The notes under the pieces: model-generated
Seen by the model: only the letters and a program-made list of their open reading frames with translations
Told to the model about the DNA's origin: nothing
The model's database searches: none
Position numbers and translations under genes: made by a program
DNA from: Amoebophrya sp. A120
Taxonomy: Eukaryota; Sar; Dinophyceae; Syndiniales; Amoebophryaceae
Direction: 5' to 3'
DNA length: 64,000 nucleotides
Assembly: GCA_905178155.1 (NCBI GenBank)
Contig: CAJINV010000001.1
Coordinates: 13,429,712-13,493,711, forward strand
Shown here: positions 39,722-51,248 of the stretch, piece after piece
How positions within the stretch are numbered: position 1 is the stretch's first letter
How the letters are laid out: each line of letters begins with the position of its first letter

Positions 39722-42517
39722 TTATTCAAAAATTCGTCCGTGAAGAGCTACCCGCGCGAACAAGGTCATCCAGAGTACGTAGAGCGCGCCAAAGAGGAAC
39801 ATGTGCGGGCCTTTGATGACGATAGTACCATCCGGCCTGGAGGCTAGCACGACCGTGACGATGTAAAACACAAACACGTTAAGGAGCTGCGACTTGGCCG
39901 CCAAACGCACCAGGTAGTCGTGTCGCCCGATCTCCACGGGCTCGCCGCCGACGAGCACGGCCACCAGCCAGGAGCAGCCGAGTCCCAGACAAATGTTGGC
40001 GATCTGCGACCCAACGCAGGCGGAAACCGCCATGGACCCGAGTCCGCGCTTCGCCACCGTCACCGAATTAATGGTGTCCGGAATCTCCGCGCCGACTGCC
40101 ACCAGACAGAGGCCGAAAAACGCCATCAAGCTGGGGACCTGCAACGCGTCCACCCAGTCACAAGAAACGTCGGTGACAATGTAGGAGAAAAAACTGATCC
40201 AAGAGAAGGACACAAAGAACGTCACGGCGTAATACCGTTCGTGCACCTCTCCGGCGCGGCAGTCCGGACAGGTCACCCGCAGACCGAATTCCACGGGAAG
40301 CAGGCACAGGTGCAAGCCCTTCCGAATCCTGCTGGCGGCGGTCGACGGGGGCGCACCCGGACCTAAGCAACACACTCCTTTCCAACACCGACTGCTGGCC
40401 ACGTAGTTGCGCCACCTCCTCACACAACACCGGCGCGTTCGTCTGAAACCTCTGACGCATCTCCTCGACAGAACAAGCACGCATGTCCGTAACCTCCGCG
40501 TGGGGGCACTGTAGTTGACGTCTTCTGCATTTATTTCTTCGTAATTGTAGAAAAGGTCGCTGTCGACGTCATCAATTAGGTCCTCTTCTTCTGCGTCGTC
40601 GAATCGCAAAATGGCAGCTTCACGAGCACTTCCAGTCGACCCGGTGTGCTGACTTTCGGGCGAAAGCGGGCTGGCCTGTGCCGCTGGTGCGCCACAAACC
40701 GGGCGATCGTAGATGGCGGCATACTTATCGTCTACCATGAGGCTATAGTCCGTCGCATTTCTCGTACCGCTGGGAGCCGTCGCCTTTTGCGACCGAGGGG
40801 GTGTTGACCCCGAACCTGTTCCGTCGGTCGAAGCTGGAGCGGGTAACTGCCGCGTCGTGCTAGGCGAAATAAGCGCTTCGGTCACGGACGCGGTGGTCGA
40901 AGAATCCGAGCCAATGGAGAGAAACGAACTCAGCACCTCGGGGACAGACGCAGAGTACGATGAAGAAGCAGGTGCACCAACATCCGCACTACTTCTTGTG
41001 AACGTGCTGTCAACCACCTGAATATGATCTTGATGCTGAGCAGAGCCGCCGGGATCTAAGCCGGGTCTGCTACTGCTCGCGAGCTGGCTGAGCTCCGTCT
41101 CCTCCACACTGATAAAACCCACCTGCCGTGGCTCCGAACTGGTACCCGTGTCGTCCTCGCCGCGCAGGAACTGACGCCGCGCCCGCACCAGCATACCGAG
41201 GTAGGACACGTACAGGAGCAAGAGCGACACGGCGGAAAAACACGAGGCTTCGCGCTCATGTAGGGCGTAGTTCAACACAAGCAAAGCGGCCGCGTAAAAA
41301 AACACGTCGCGCCGCAGTACCCCGCGCTTTAGGAACAGGGCCCGTGGTGCGTTCGCCTCCCGCTTCGGGGCGAACCACACGCAAAGCGTCGGAATGAGCA
41401 GAAACGCAATGAACCCCGACCCCAGAATGCCACCAACGCCGAGGTCGGCCGGGGACGCAATGTCCTCGCCGAAGGCCGATTCCTTCGTGAGTGCGCGTGT
41501 TGTTCTCGGTAGACTCAGATATGTCACATCGTTACTTCGTTGATGCTCCGTCTGGTCCTGTGCGCTTCGATAGGTGGAGATTGCGTTCACGGTAATTTCC
41601 GGGATTGCGGAGCCAAACGCCATGAAGCTGGCCCCGGCGACATCCTCCGGGACCTTGTTCCGCGTGCACAGCGTTTCCATCGAGTTGCACAAGTGGTCCG
41701 CGGCTAGAGCCAGGCCCACGAAAGCGTAGGCGAAAAACACCAGCTGCAGGGAACGCCGGAAAAAGATCGCTCCGGTTTCGTTCGAGAGCCACTGGGATGG
41801 GTGAAAGACGCCGCTTTCTGTTGCGGAGGCTGCTTCCACGTGCACCGCCGGGGCAGCAGAACTCGAGGATGCAGGGGAATCATTGGGTTCCCGAGTACCA
41901 GAACTTCCTTCGACATCTTCCTCATGCGTCTTTACTTCAGCACCCGTTGGTGGAGCCGTGTCAGACGGGGGCTGTTCGTCTGTTCTCGTGCCTGTTGACA
42001 GTAACGCAGGTGGTCTCAGTGTGGTCGTGGCTTGTTCTTCAGTCTTCGGAGCAGGTCCGCCTGTGGTTGCTCCACTGACGGCGGGATCTTCCACGACCTC
42101 CTTGTTACCACCCTCCCTTCTGGAGGTGAGAGCATGCGTTTTCGGTATGCTGGTTGTTTCATCCCTCTCGTCCCGATCATCGTCCTGCGACAGGGACGGC
42201 AGATCCTGCGCGGAAACGCCTGCGGAGTTGGCGGACTGCCAATGCTCACTAGGCTCCTCGGATTGACCACTGGTCGAGGCAGATTCAACACGACCGGACG
42301 AGCTCGTTGTTCCATTTTGATATTGATTTTCAAAAGTCGTATTGTTCAACTTCTGCAGCGGAAAAAGAGATGGCAATAACGCTGTCGCAGCCGTCGCTTC
42401 AGAAGAGAAAGACTTAGAACTTCTTATCCGATCTGCGGAACTTTTTATGGGTACTAGCGCAAGTCGGAAGAAGATTAGGACTACTGCTCTACAGGAAGCC
42501 AATCTCGATAAAGTCAT
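39722..42517 (-). CDS. Sodium/calcium exchanger (K+-dependent NCKX type)
   Basis: A single uninterrupted frame of 931 aa opens at an ATG with a signal-like hydrophobic segment (SCRAVVLIFFRLALVP). A Ser/Thr-rich extracellular-type region runs to about residue 240. The first membrane block contains the alpha-1 repeat GASFMAFGSAIPEI near residue 295, and more helices follow (FFYAAALLVLNYAL, SAVSLLLLYVSYLGMLV). A long cytosolic Ser/Thr/Asp-rich loop spans about 440-720. The second block carries the alpha-2 repeat GLCLVAVGAEIPDTINS near residue 805, then SACVGSQIANICLGLG. The paired alpha repeats and the IPDTI signature place it in the CaCA superfamily, closest to SLC24. It should export Ca2+ in exchange for Na+. 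Being intronless at 2.8 kb is unusual beside its multi-exon neighbours. Confidence 0.9.
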   Translation of the reverse strand: MTLSRLASCRAVVLIFFRLALVPIKSSADRIRSSKSFSSEATAATALLPSLFPLQKLNNTTFENQYQNGTTSSSGRVESASTSGQSEEPSEHWQSANSAGVSAQDLPSLSQDDDRDERDETTSIPKTHALTSRREGGNKEVVEDPAVSGATTGGPAPKTEEQATTTLRPPALLSTGTRTDEQPPSDTAPPTGAEVKTHEEDVEGSSGTREPNDSPASSSSAAPAVHVEAASATESGVFHPSQWLSNETGAIFFRRSLQLVFFAYAFVGLALAADHLCNSMETLCTRNKVPEDVAGASFMAFGSAIPEITVNAISTYRSAQDQTEHQRSNDVTYLSLPRTTRALTKESAFGEDIASPADLGVGGILGSGFIAFLLIPTLCVWFAPKREANAPRALFLKRGVLRRDVFFYAAALLVLNYALHEREASCFSAVSLLLLYVSYLGMLVRARRQFLRGEDDTGTSSEPRQVGFISVEETELSQLASSSRPGLDPGGSAQHQDHIQVVDSTFTRSSADVGAPASSSYSASVPEVLSSFLSIGSDSSTTASVTEALISPSTTRQLPAPASTDGTGSGSTPPRSQKATAPSGTRNATDYSLMVDDKYAAIYDRPVCGAPAAQASPLSPESQHTGSTGSAREAAILRFDDAEEEDLIDDVDSDLFYNYEEINAEDVNYSAPTRRLRTCVLVLSRRCVRGFRRTRRCCVRRWRNYVASSRCWKGVCCLGPGAPPSTAASRIRKGLHLCLLPVEFGLRVTCPDCRAGEVHERYYAVTFFVSFSWISFFSYIVTDVSCDWVDALQVPSLMAFFGLCLVAVGAEIPDTINSVTVAKRGLGSMAVSACVGSQIANICLGLGCSWLVAVLVGGEPVEIGRHDYLVRLAAKSQLLNVFVFYIVTVVLASRPDGTIVIKGPHMFLFGALYVLWMTLFARVALHGRIFE

Positions 42518-43148
42518 CCTTTCCTATTCTCCGACAGCTACAGCTGCATCTTTTCATCTACTTACATCAAAGCACCAGCCTGCAGCTACCCCGCACTATC
42601 ATTTTAAGCGAAACGCACATGGATCGCGTCACTACCATCAGGCAGAAAGTTCAGAAAGGGACTGTTCGACAAGGAAACTTTGTAATCGACCGAGAGAGAC
42701 TCTTATTGGTTCCTGCGAAAAATGATTGTCAAGAAAAAAATTTTTCCGACCTGAGAACACGCTTCTCGAAGGTCTACTTGAACATCTTCCTGCTTTGTGT
42801 TTTTTTTTCCGAACCTTCCATTTCTATCAAAATTTTAGCGCAAATCACTCGATGTCCGCCATCCTGGTCGCTACCACTCAGGGTCCCGACCCGCGTATCA
42901 TGGTCAGTTTCAACACAAAAATTTTCGGTACTGTAGCCCGCGCCTCATGCGACAGGCCATGCGCATCGGATAGTACGGATGTTGCTCGTGTTCCTGTGCA
43001 AATAAAACTGCGGTGACTGCAAGCATCCTCTCGCTAATGCGACGACCTGCGCGCCCTTGGACCGAAAACTCATGCTTTTGTGGCCATCGCTCGCAGAGGC
43101 TCTGCGGCGCCACGTTTTCGCAGTAGCGTTTCCCGGGACTATGTCTTG
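42518..43148. other. Intergenic gap
   Basis: About 0.6 kb between the exchanger start codon and the Snf7 stop codon. Plus-strand frames at 42342-42725 and 42619-42936 show no domain and overlap the exchanger 5' end. No repeat or RNA gene was seen. Confidence 0.45.
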
Positions 43149-44346
43149 CTATGCGAAGTTCAACTGCGCCTGAAGTTCTGCTAGCTGGGCCTCCTCGTCT
43201 GCAGCAAGATTTGCACTGGCGGCGGGCTGATTTGAAGAAAGACGGACGCTTGTACATCAAACAGACATGAAAAGAAAACACGTTTGCAACCTGCTGTAGA
43301 GAGCGCTGCGGTAGTTAGTAAATTGTACCTTTGCTGATGCGGGTGCTGCGGTTGCCGCTGCTGGTTGCGAGGATGAAGGTATCGTTTTCGCGTTTAAGAG
43401 GTCTTCTTCGAGTAGCTGGGCGGATAGCTGGTCCAGCTCCTCGTCTAGGTCCATATCGCCCCCAATTTGGTCCGCATCTGAGCAATGATAGAGATACAAG
43501 CTGGGGAACAAGGTCATTTTCACGTTAGAACCAAACGCAAACGACAACACAGCAGTTACCACACTTTTCTCATGCAGGAAAAAAATCACTATACTCTGCG
43601 CAAACAGGTCCGACACTTCGTTGCTGAAATCGTTCTGCTCTGCAAGATCGTCGAAAAGCTGCTCCACCTGAGTTTGAGATAAACAATAACAACAAAAATC
43701 CCAGTCTTCTGGTGAATTACGTCCCATGCTATGGAATTCCGGCGCGCCTGCAGAAATATCGAAATGTCTTCAACTGCGTGAATCATAAGCGACAACGCAG
43801 AGTACCTTGTCGGCATTCATATCTTGCGCTATCTTTTTCTGCATCGCAAGCCCTTGTTCCATGGCTCGCACTGCCGTCATATTGGTTGTCGCGTTTTCTA
43901 GCTGCCTGTGATAGAAATTTTTTGAGAGATGGATGCAAAAAAGAAAAAGAACTTTTTTTACAAAACTGCTTGATCTGGTCGTCGTCGATACAAAGTCGAT
44001 ACATGTTCTCCCGGAAAAACACTGATTGTGAAGGGTAAAAGTGATGAAGAAAAGAGTACAGGCATTGATTTTCCAGGGTGAGTATCTGGTTGTCAATCTG
44101 CTGTGCGTTTTTGGTCAACGCCTGCTTGCGCAGCAGGGCCATTTTGGCCCCGTTTTTGTCCTTTTTTCTGACCTTGTCCCGTACACTCTCTTCAAGCTCC
44201 GCTACTTGTGCGTCCATGTATTTTCTCCTCTTCTCGAGCGCTTCGATATCCCCCCGCAATCTCTTGATCGTGTCTGCTGCCTCGGCCCCCAAGCTCTTTG
44301 CCGGCTTCTCCTCCTTTTTCTTCTTGCTTCCGAAGAACAGATTCAT
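43149..44346 (-). CDS. ESCRT-III subunit Snf7/CHMP4 (VPS32)
   Basis: Five exons (44346-44060, 43905-43806, 43667-43595, 43477-43329, 43226-43149), all GT-AG, give 228 aa, the usual length for the family. The N-terminus (MNLFFGSKKKKEEKPAKS) is the basic, membrane-touching region. Helix 1-2 follows with DTIKRLRGDIEALEKRRKYM and a basic KVRKKDKNGAKMALLRKQAL. The segment ENQCLQLENATTNMTAV aligns position by position with the CHMP4 core (EFQREALENANTNTEV). Further on are VEQLFDDLAEQNDFSNEV and the acidic ELDQLSAQLLEEDLL. The C-terminal helix EEAQLAELQAQLNFA occupies the place of the MIT-interacting motif. Snf7 polymerises on membranes to drive endosomal budding, cytokinesis and repair. Confidence 0.9.
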
Positions 44347-45569
44347 GGTGTGTTCGTCTTTGTTCCTGCGAAAAGTAACAAAGACCACGCGGATGTCTAT
44401 TTCCGATAAAGCAGAGGCTGAATCGGATCTCGATTCCTCTTTCAATCAGCAACAGCCTGGCCCGCTATCCCTGAAATGCTCGAATCCTTTTTATGCTTTT
44501 CTAGACAGAGCTTCTACCTGGTGTGCGAGGTTCTACTCGGATCTTCGTAAGGTCTTTCCGGCGTGAGAAGTGACTGATTTTTGGACGCGTACGCAACCTG
44601 CAGCTGCTACAAATTCCGCGTGCCGCTCAATTTGAGGTGGTGGTGGATGTCAAAGGGGTAGAAAGGTCGGACGGGTCGTCCGCAATCGCGCAGCGCTTTG
44701 TACCGCAAGTGGGAGTTGTATCAAATTGCTGCCACGGTCAACGACCAAGAAAGGCTTTCCGTTGCTCGCGATCTCGTGAAGGCGTGTCTTCCTTAGGGCG
44801 CACCAAAGGTAGGTCCTCAACGTAGCACGCTAGCGGCGTTCAGGAGGAAGGCCTGGCACGAAAATCCTCACAGTATGAACGCCATCGCGGTCAACCTTCT
44901 CCTGCGAGCCGCATCACAGATTTACCAGCGTGTAGACAAACATTGAGATGAAATAGGCCTTGTAACAGGCGTGACAAAACAAAAAGCAGCTTTCTTTACA
45001 ACTTTCTTCACACACGATAAAGCGCACGGGAAACCAATCCAACAGCTCTTAAGCACAAAAATTTTCTAAAGTCCTACTGCTGCCGGAGTCTTGGGCGAGA
45101 ATGACTAAAAAAAGAAAAACACCGCAATCTTCTACTTCCAGAGCGAATCAACATATGCAGAACCTGTGGCACGGTGTCTCGACTATCTATCTGATTTTGT
45201 TCGATTTTGATACAAGTGACCCACGTGCCAACTTTGCACGAATCTAATGGAACGGTGAAGCTGAACTATTTCAGCAATTGTGCACCAAAGTCTATGGTGC
45301 AGGCTTTCCTGAAATAAAAGCGCGACCCTGCCGCTGAACACTTGCAAATTACAGTACTGGAGGCAGTAGTGGTTTTGATGTTCGCACTTCATTATGTGAT
45401 TGTCGCTTGCTGTAAATGTCGTTCGGATTCCTTTTTCAGAAAGGGCGAGTCAGCCTGTCGTCCTCGCTTTATCGTTTTGATGGATAAGTACTTAACAGTA
45501 CAATCACAATGTCGCACGAGCAATCATACCACACAGTTTACGCACCCAGCGCACGCCTTCAAGAAATGA
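44347..45569. other. Intergenic gap
   Basis: About 1.2 kb between the Snf7 start codon and the stop of the WD40 gene. A plus-strand frame at 44637-44825 and another at 45342-45569 are short and carry no recognisable motif. I see no repeats. The 5' region of the Snf7 gene should lie at its low-coordinate side. Confidence 0.45.
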
Positions 45570-48500
45570 TCAAGCGCCACCAGCAGCACCACACGCTGTA
45601 GCGTCTGCTACCCTCTGCGTAGTTTTTGCTTGTTTCTCAGTCGCGTCGCAGCTATTCGGCACTATTTCTACGATGATTTTCAGCTTCTCCATACCCCGCC
45701 CGGCGACCACGACACTTGTCGTGCCAGCATCGTCTCTTCTTGATTCTAGAATACACAGCGCCTGAATTTCCGTCACAGACGTGCGGGACGAGGCCACAAG
45801 GGTTAGCGGCTTCACCGAAGACGATCTGTTGTGCGCTTTCCCGACCGTTGCGGAAGATGATGAGCACCTGTAAGATTGGAGCATCTCCCTGCAGCAATAC
45901 ACCCGGACTACGCGATCCCATCCCGCGGTGACCAACAGTTGTCGTGGTTCATCATAAGCGACACACTTCAAGGCGCACGCGGAAATATGGCCCCTTGTGT
46001 TTGCGATTTCGACCGCCGGCTGTTCTGGCCATGCAGCTTTATTGGTGGCATGCGCAAACACGTCGCCATCCTGTTTCTCGAAGAAAGGGCGCAGGATGTA
46101 GCACATCCCATCGTCGCAGGCAGCCGCGATCAGTGGCGTTTGATTTTCTGTAGAATTTTCCGGTGCTTCTGCTTTCATAATTGTGACCGCACATACCGCA
46201 TTTACCGAACCGGGCAGGAACTTGAACGAGTCGCGGTCCCATTTATTCATTCTCCCATCGAAAAGGTATACACCGCCGTCGGTACAGCCGACCGCGAAGC
46301 TCGCCGCTGGCTGTCCTGCCTCATGTAGTTCTACTTGGGGCTCAACACGACGAGCAGTCTGGTGCATCTTGACGATCCCCCCATCTTCATCCATGTTCTT
46401 TCGCATCGTTGGTTGCCTTAGCAACGCAACTGCCATTCCTACCCCAGTTCCCGGAATTTCGAGCCGAGAAAGGCGACCGAGGCGGGCGGTCGTTCCAGTG
46501 AGAAACAGTGTCCCGAACAGGACCACACCACTGGAGGTGGTGGTTGCGAAGCGCAGCAGGTTTTCTCCGTCCACTCTGGCGTCGATGGCCAGCAGGCGGT
46601 CCTGTGCGAGAACCTTGTGAAACTTCAGGGTGTACGGAGCTGCCGTTGCGTCGAAAACTTTCAGTTCGCCGTGCGCGCTACCGGTCACGAGAAAAGAACG
46701 ACGACCACCGTTCGAAGAACTTTCTGTTTGTTGTTGTTCTGCGCAACACATGCATTTCACAGCGGAGGCCTGTCGGTGAAAAATTTCCGTGTCGCATGAC
46801 GAAAAAGACATCGGCTTCACGCTGTTCTGCTCGCTGTGAAAAACATGTTCTTCTCGCTGCTCTGCCCCATAATCACTCTCACCGCTTTCCCGAAACGTGT
46901 GTACTGCAAGCACGTTCTCTTCCCCTCCGGAAAATAAAACATCTTCCTCACTAGGGTTGCTGTTCTGTGACGTCGCTGACGATGATCTTGCGATCATGCT
47001 TCTTCGCGGACAAGCCAGCGCCAAAACTTCCTTCCCGACACCGGCGTTGAGCAGCTTCTGCGAGAAGGTGTTGACTTTTGGGATCTTTTTGACATACACA
47101 GCATCCTGTTGAGTGTAAACGAATTCCTCGCTCGAGATGCAGAAGGCCCGTCGCGCGCCGCCACAGTTCACCTTGACCAGCTCGTCGCCCTGGTAGCCGC
47201 TCACCATGACAAAATCCCCCGCTGTGAAGCCCGCCAGAAGGGGTTCTTTTTGTTCTTGCTCACCTTCTACACATGATCCACCGGCGGCATCATGGAAGTA
47301 AAGATGCGAAATCTGCGAGGATTTATACCAAAACACCTTTTCCAAAGAGAAAACCGGGTTTCTTTTCCCATCAGCACTGCTGCTTGACGCAGTTGTAGAT
47401 GAGTCTGACACGATAAATTCGTTGCGACAGCTCACGCGCCACTGTGCCACCGTCGAGTCCGCGCCAAGGGAGTAGAACGAGCCTGCGCGGCTTTTGTCTC
47501 TGTGTAACGATAAAATCTTGCCCGCGTGCGCATTTCCTTGCTCGAAAAGCTGGGCACCCGTTGAATATTCGAAGAACCGCATACGTCCCTGGTCATCGCC
47601 GAAAACAAAGACTAAGGCAGGTTTGCCTTGACTTTCGACGTTCACACACTCGACAAGACAACAGGCCTGCACTTTCAATTGTGGCTGCTGCCACAAAAGC
47701 GACAAAGTGGAAGGGTCGCCGCCTGGATTGCTGACACTTGGCTCTCCGTCTCCAACCCTTATTTCGTACACTGCAATAGCACTGGCGGCGGCAGCAACGA
47801 GAAAGTGTTTGATTTCACCGCCTGTCTCGTCACAGCCAGTCGCTGCGAGCGGGCGGCTGAATGGCCAGAGATTGACTACGCGTCCCTTCTGCGGGAAAGG
47901 GCACGCTGCGACTTGCATTGTGCGAGCAGAATCGACTTCAGAGAAGGGCCGCTTTTCGATGTTCATTTCTACACCTGCTGGTGAATTGAAACTACAAATT
48001 CGACCGCAGGCAGTGCCGGCAAAGACGACAAACTGATCACCGTCGTTGCCGCACGACGCTGCTGGTATCCGCATGTCACAAATTTTGGTGCACTGCATCC
48101 TTGGTCGAGGTCCTTCCTCCGGATGCTGTACCTCAGTACCGTCTCTCGCAGTTCCAGCGGACGGGTCAAATTGTTGCACTTTCCCGCCGTCGGTGCTGGC
48201 ACTTCTATCCTCCGGTTGCTTGTTCAACGACGACGCTAAGTGCGGAAGGTTCAACATTTCGTACGCATCGGACGGATTGTCTTCTCTTGTCTCGGCCCCG
48301 GTCGATAGTGATCTGCTACACACGGTAGGTGATCTGTTCACACAAAAAAGTCGCCCGTAGTTTGTCGCAACCAGATACGCACTGGTATCGCCGAGTCGCA
48401 CAATGTCGCGGACCCAATCCTTTTGTTTTGTGCAAGTCCTCGAAGCATCTTGCGTTCGTGTGCAATCATCTGGAATGCTAAAAAGCAAGTCAGTGCAGGG

Positions 48501-50105
48501 CTCAGCTCGTTCTCCAAGTATTTCCGGAGCGCCATCTCCAGTAAGCGTGCCTTCTTGCGTTGTCGACACGCCAGGGTAGCTGCAGCTGAATGTGAATTTG
48601 TGAAAACCACCGTCACAGCCCACGTAGAGCTCCAAAGAAGAGGCTTCATTTGCGGCGCGCTCCAAAAAGCAGAAGCGGCCCGGTGCGGTCAAACTGAAAG
48701 TCCGCAGGCACGTACAACCCCTCCAGACCTTCACGGTCTGGTCTTCGGAAGCAGTTACCGTCAGAAAATCATCCTGGAAGATTGCAGCAAAGCGGCGGTC
48801 GCTCTTGGAACCATCGTTGTTCATCTTTGCCCTACTTCTACTTCCACCGATGTCAAACGTCCGGACGCATGTCACTCTGCCACCGTGGCCGGTCAGCTGC
48901 CCGAGCAGCCGCCAACGGCTCCTCGTCACATCAGTCGCTGTTGTAGCGTCATTTCCCTCCTCCGTAAGTTTTATTCCCGTTGAATCTTCATCAGAGTCTT
49001 CCCCCCAAATGCGCACACTGCGGTCGTCGGACGCCGACAAAACCACCCTGCCGTCCAGCTCCGGAACCGCGTGAACGTCCAAAATCGCCGCGTTCGGGTG
49101 GCTCCCGACCTCTGCTGGGCGCGCGTTTCCGCTTCGTCGACACACCGTGAATATCTTGCCAAACGGGCCGCCGCAGAAAGGCTTCGGATTTTTCTTGCCG
49201 GAAGTAGAGAATCCTCCTGTACTTTTGACCATTGCTCCTCCGCCTCTTTCAGCAGTGCTGGTCTCTGGCACAAACACGACGTCCGCGGCATAGGAGACCG
49301 AGTGAGAAACGACGTCTGCGGCCTCGTGACGCGGGGACGCTTCATCTTTCCGGAACCGCCATGACCCACGAGAGGCTTCGCACACGGATTGTTGTACTTC
49401 AGGGACGACTTCCACAATGAACTTTTTTATCGAGCCCAATGCGGTGATGACGATAAGTCGAAACAGGTCGCTGCCGCCAGGACGACTTCTACCGCTGCTG
49501 CTGCATAAGTCGAGTTCACAATGCAGAATCCATTCTTCCTTCCCCAAAACGTGCAATGCGCTTCGATGCGCATCCACGTCGACGTGACCACATCTGGTGG
49601 AAAGCAGAGTCGCTGCACCGCTCGAGGACGAGGAAGATGAGGGCGTCTTCGCGCTAGGCGCTGATGCTGATGTACGATAACTCAAGAGAGAGTTACTTCG
49701 CATCGCCTCGTCACTTCGAAGTGTCACACCCTTGAGTGCAATCCGGTCCTCACCCCAAGAAAGCAACACAGTCCGTTGATGAGCCCCTTCTTGCGCATCC
49801 TGTTTCTCTGTGGAGCTGTTGACACCAGCTCCGTACGAAAAAAGCTGCACCCCATGGGCAATTGTTCCTGTCGATGGCTCCTGCCGGTCGCACTCGAAGG
49901 TGCAGCCGTCTTTCGTTTCACTAGCGTTGCCGAGTACTTGCGGCGCAACGCCCAGAAAGCTCCCCGTGTCCTTTTCAAAGAAGTGCACGTCTGGGCCCAT
50001 GGAAACACACTGCACTTTCCTTCCGGAGACGCATCCGGACGCGCCGGCAAGGCAAGGGCCACGGAAACCCTGACTCACGAGGCTAACCCGCTCAGCCTGG
50101 GCCAT
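45570..50105 (-). CDS. Large WD40 protein, WDR6/Trm734-like
   Basis: One uninterrupted frame of 1511 aa starts at ATG (MAQAERVSLVSQGFRGPC). The N-terminus VSMGPDVHFFEKDTGSFL resembles the GPDV-containing opening of WDR6. WD-type blades follow: VVLSASDDRSVRIWGED, LTGHGGRVTCVRTF, FLTVTASEDQTVKVWRG, then FLVTGSAHGELKVFD, ILSLHRDKSRAGSFYSLGAD and LLVTAGWDRVVRVYCC near the C-terminus. WDR6 in animals and Rtt10/Trm734 in yeast help the Trm7/FTSJ1 enzyme 2'-O-methylate tRNA anticodon loops. The order of a SASDDRSVRIW blade, a GHxxRV blade and a TASEDQTVKVW blade is the best support. The protein is longer than human WDR6 (1121 aa) through acidic and Ser-rich insertions. A different multi-propeller scaffold is possible. 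No introns over 4.5 kb. Confidence 0.7.
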   Translation of the reverse strand: MAQAERVSLVSQGFRGPCLAGASGCVSGRKVQCVSMGPDVHFFEKDTGSFLGVAPQVLGNASETKDGCTFECDRQEPSTGTIAHGVQLFSYGAGVNSSTEKQDAQEGAHQRTVLLSWGEDRIALKGVTLRSDEAMRSNSLLSYRTSASAPSAKTPSSSSSSSGAATLLSTRCGHVDVDAHRSALHVLGKEEWILHCELDLCSSSGRSRPGGSDLFRLIVITALGSIKKFIVEVVPEVQQSVCEASRGSWRFRKDEASPRHEAADVVSHSVSYAADVVFVPETSTAERGGGAMVKSTGGFSTSGKKNPKPFCGGPFGKIFTVCRRSGNARPAEVGSHPNAAILDVHAVPELDGRVVLSASDDRSVRIWGEDSDEDSTGIKLTEEGNDATTATDVTRSRWRLLGQLTGHGGRVTCVRTFDIGGSRSRAKMNNDGSKSDRRFAAIFQDDFLTVTASEDQTVKVWRGCTCLRTFSLTAPGRFCFLERAANEASSLELYVGCDGGFHKFTFSCSYPGVSTTQEGTLTGDGAPEILGERAEPCTDLLFSIPDDCTRTQDASRTCTKQKDWVRDIVRLGDTSAYLVATNYGRLFCVNRSPTVCSRSLSTGAETREDNPSDAYEMLNLPHLASSLNKQPEDRSASTDGGKVQQFDPSAGTARDGTEVQHPEEGPRPRMQCTKICDMRIPAASCGNDGDQFVVFAGTACGRICSFNSPAGVEMNIEKRPFSEVDSARTMQVAACPFPQKGRVVNLWPFSRPLAATGCDETGGEIKHFLVAAAASAIAVYEIRVGDGEPSVSNPGGDPSTLSLLWQQPQLKVQACCLVECVNVESQGKPALVFVFGDDQGRMRFFEYSTGAQLFEQGNAHAGKILSLHRDKSRAGSFYSLGADSTVAQWRVSCRNEFIVSDSSTTASSSSADGKRNPVFSLEKVFWYKSSQISHLYFHDAAGGSCVEGEQEQKEPLLAGFTAGDFVMVSGYQGDELVKVNCGGARRAFCISSEEFVYTQQDAVYVKKIPKVNTFSQKLLNAGVGKEVLALACPRRSMIARSSSATSQNSNPSEEDVLFSGGEENVLAVHTFRESGESDYGAEQREEHVFHSEQNSVKPMSFSSCDTEIFHRQASAVKCMCCAEQQQTESSSNGGRRSFLVTGSAHGELKVFDATAAPYTLKFHKVLAQDRLLAIDARVDGENLLRFATTTSSGVVLFGTLFLTGTTARLGRLSRLEIPGTGVGMAVALLRQPTMRKNMDEDGGIVKMHQTARRVEPQVELHEAGQPAASFAVGCTDGGVYLFDGRMNKWDRDSFKFLPGSVNAVCAVTIMKAEAPENSTENQTPLIAAACDDGMCYILRPFFEKQDGDVFAHATNKAAWPEQPAVEIANTRGHISACALKCVAYDEPRQLLVTAGWDRVVRVYCCREMLQSYRCSSSSATVGKAHNRSSSVKPLTLVASSRTSVTEIQALCILESRRDDAGTTSVVVAGRGMEKLKIIVEIVPNSCDATEKQAKTTQRVADATACGAAGGA

Positions 50106-51248
50106 TTTGGTGACGGAACTACAGGGCTATCACCACACACCGCGAACAAGCTTCGATCGAGTAACAAGGCAGAACTAAGTAGGCGATATCTAGCACATGG
50201 TTCTCTACTGCGATGGAATAGGAGAATAGCCGTAGTACTAGATTATTATGGACAAGCAGCAAGTACAACACCGGAGAAGCATTAGAAATAGGTGTAAGTG
50301 CTTCTCGAGAAGCCGCACAACAGCCATCCACCTCGGCCGCGTACTGGTATATGTCGCTGTATTTTTCGACTTCTATCAATCATGCAGTTCTTCGGATCAC
50401 AAGACTTAGATCGTGGCCTCCGCTTGTGACCTTGTTTTTGCATGATCTTGTTGAGGATCGGACTTTTAGCGCTGTCGGTGCACCGAGCCTTTCCTGGATC
50501 TCAAAGAGCCTTTTTCAGGAGCTACATTTCTATTTCTTGGAATTGGATCACAGCAGATGCCCGATCATTGAGAACCTCTAACCATTTCCTTGCACCACAT
50601 TCTGTTCCTCCTCTGCAAATGCGAACCACAAAATTGCGCATACTTAAGATGGCAGCTACTTTCCCGGGTTAAAGCTTGACAGAATGAAAGGGAAACTTAA
50701 ACTTTTCCTTTTGTGAAAACCAACTTTGGAATACTGAAAAACATGCATGCAATGGTTTTACGATTTGCACTTGATGTCCAGCAAGTTGTCTGCAGAGCCA
50801 AGAACTAAGGTACAATCATTTTCTGAAATTCGCCGCAGTCGCGTTATTCTCAAAGTAATGCTATCAATTTAGGAAAAATTGGGTTTGCTGTTTTGCAGTG
50901 ATGAAAGAGGTTATATTGTAAAAGTCTTGGAGCACGCGCGAACCTCCAAAGGATTGCAGGCCTCATATTTCAACATGGACATGGGTATGCATTTTTTGAG
51001 CTGGTGAATGGTGTTCGATGCTACCTTTTTTATCTGAAAACTTCTTACTCGCCTCGTTCTTATTGATTCCTAAAGTTCTCAATGAATTCTGCGAACAAGC
51101 TCTTTGTTCTCAAATTGAAATTGACTTCGAATTTTACATTTGTTGAGAGGCGAGAATTTGAATTTCCGATGGTATCCAGGGTCGCGCAGAGCATGGCCGG
51201 AGCATCCAATCTTTGTTTGGCTTTGGCGCGGCATCTGCACTGCGTCAA
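50106..51248. other. Intergenic gap
   Basis: About 1.1 kb between the WD40 start codon and the stop of the trypsin-like gene. Near 50273-50310 GAGAAGCA and TGCTTCTC form an 8-bp inverted pair next to the palindrome CTTCTCGAGAAG. Otherwise it is A/T-rich and featureless. Confidence 0.45.
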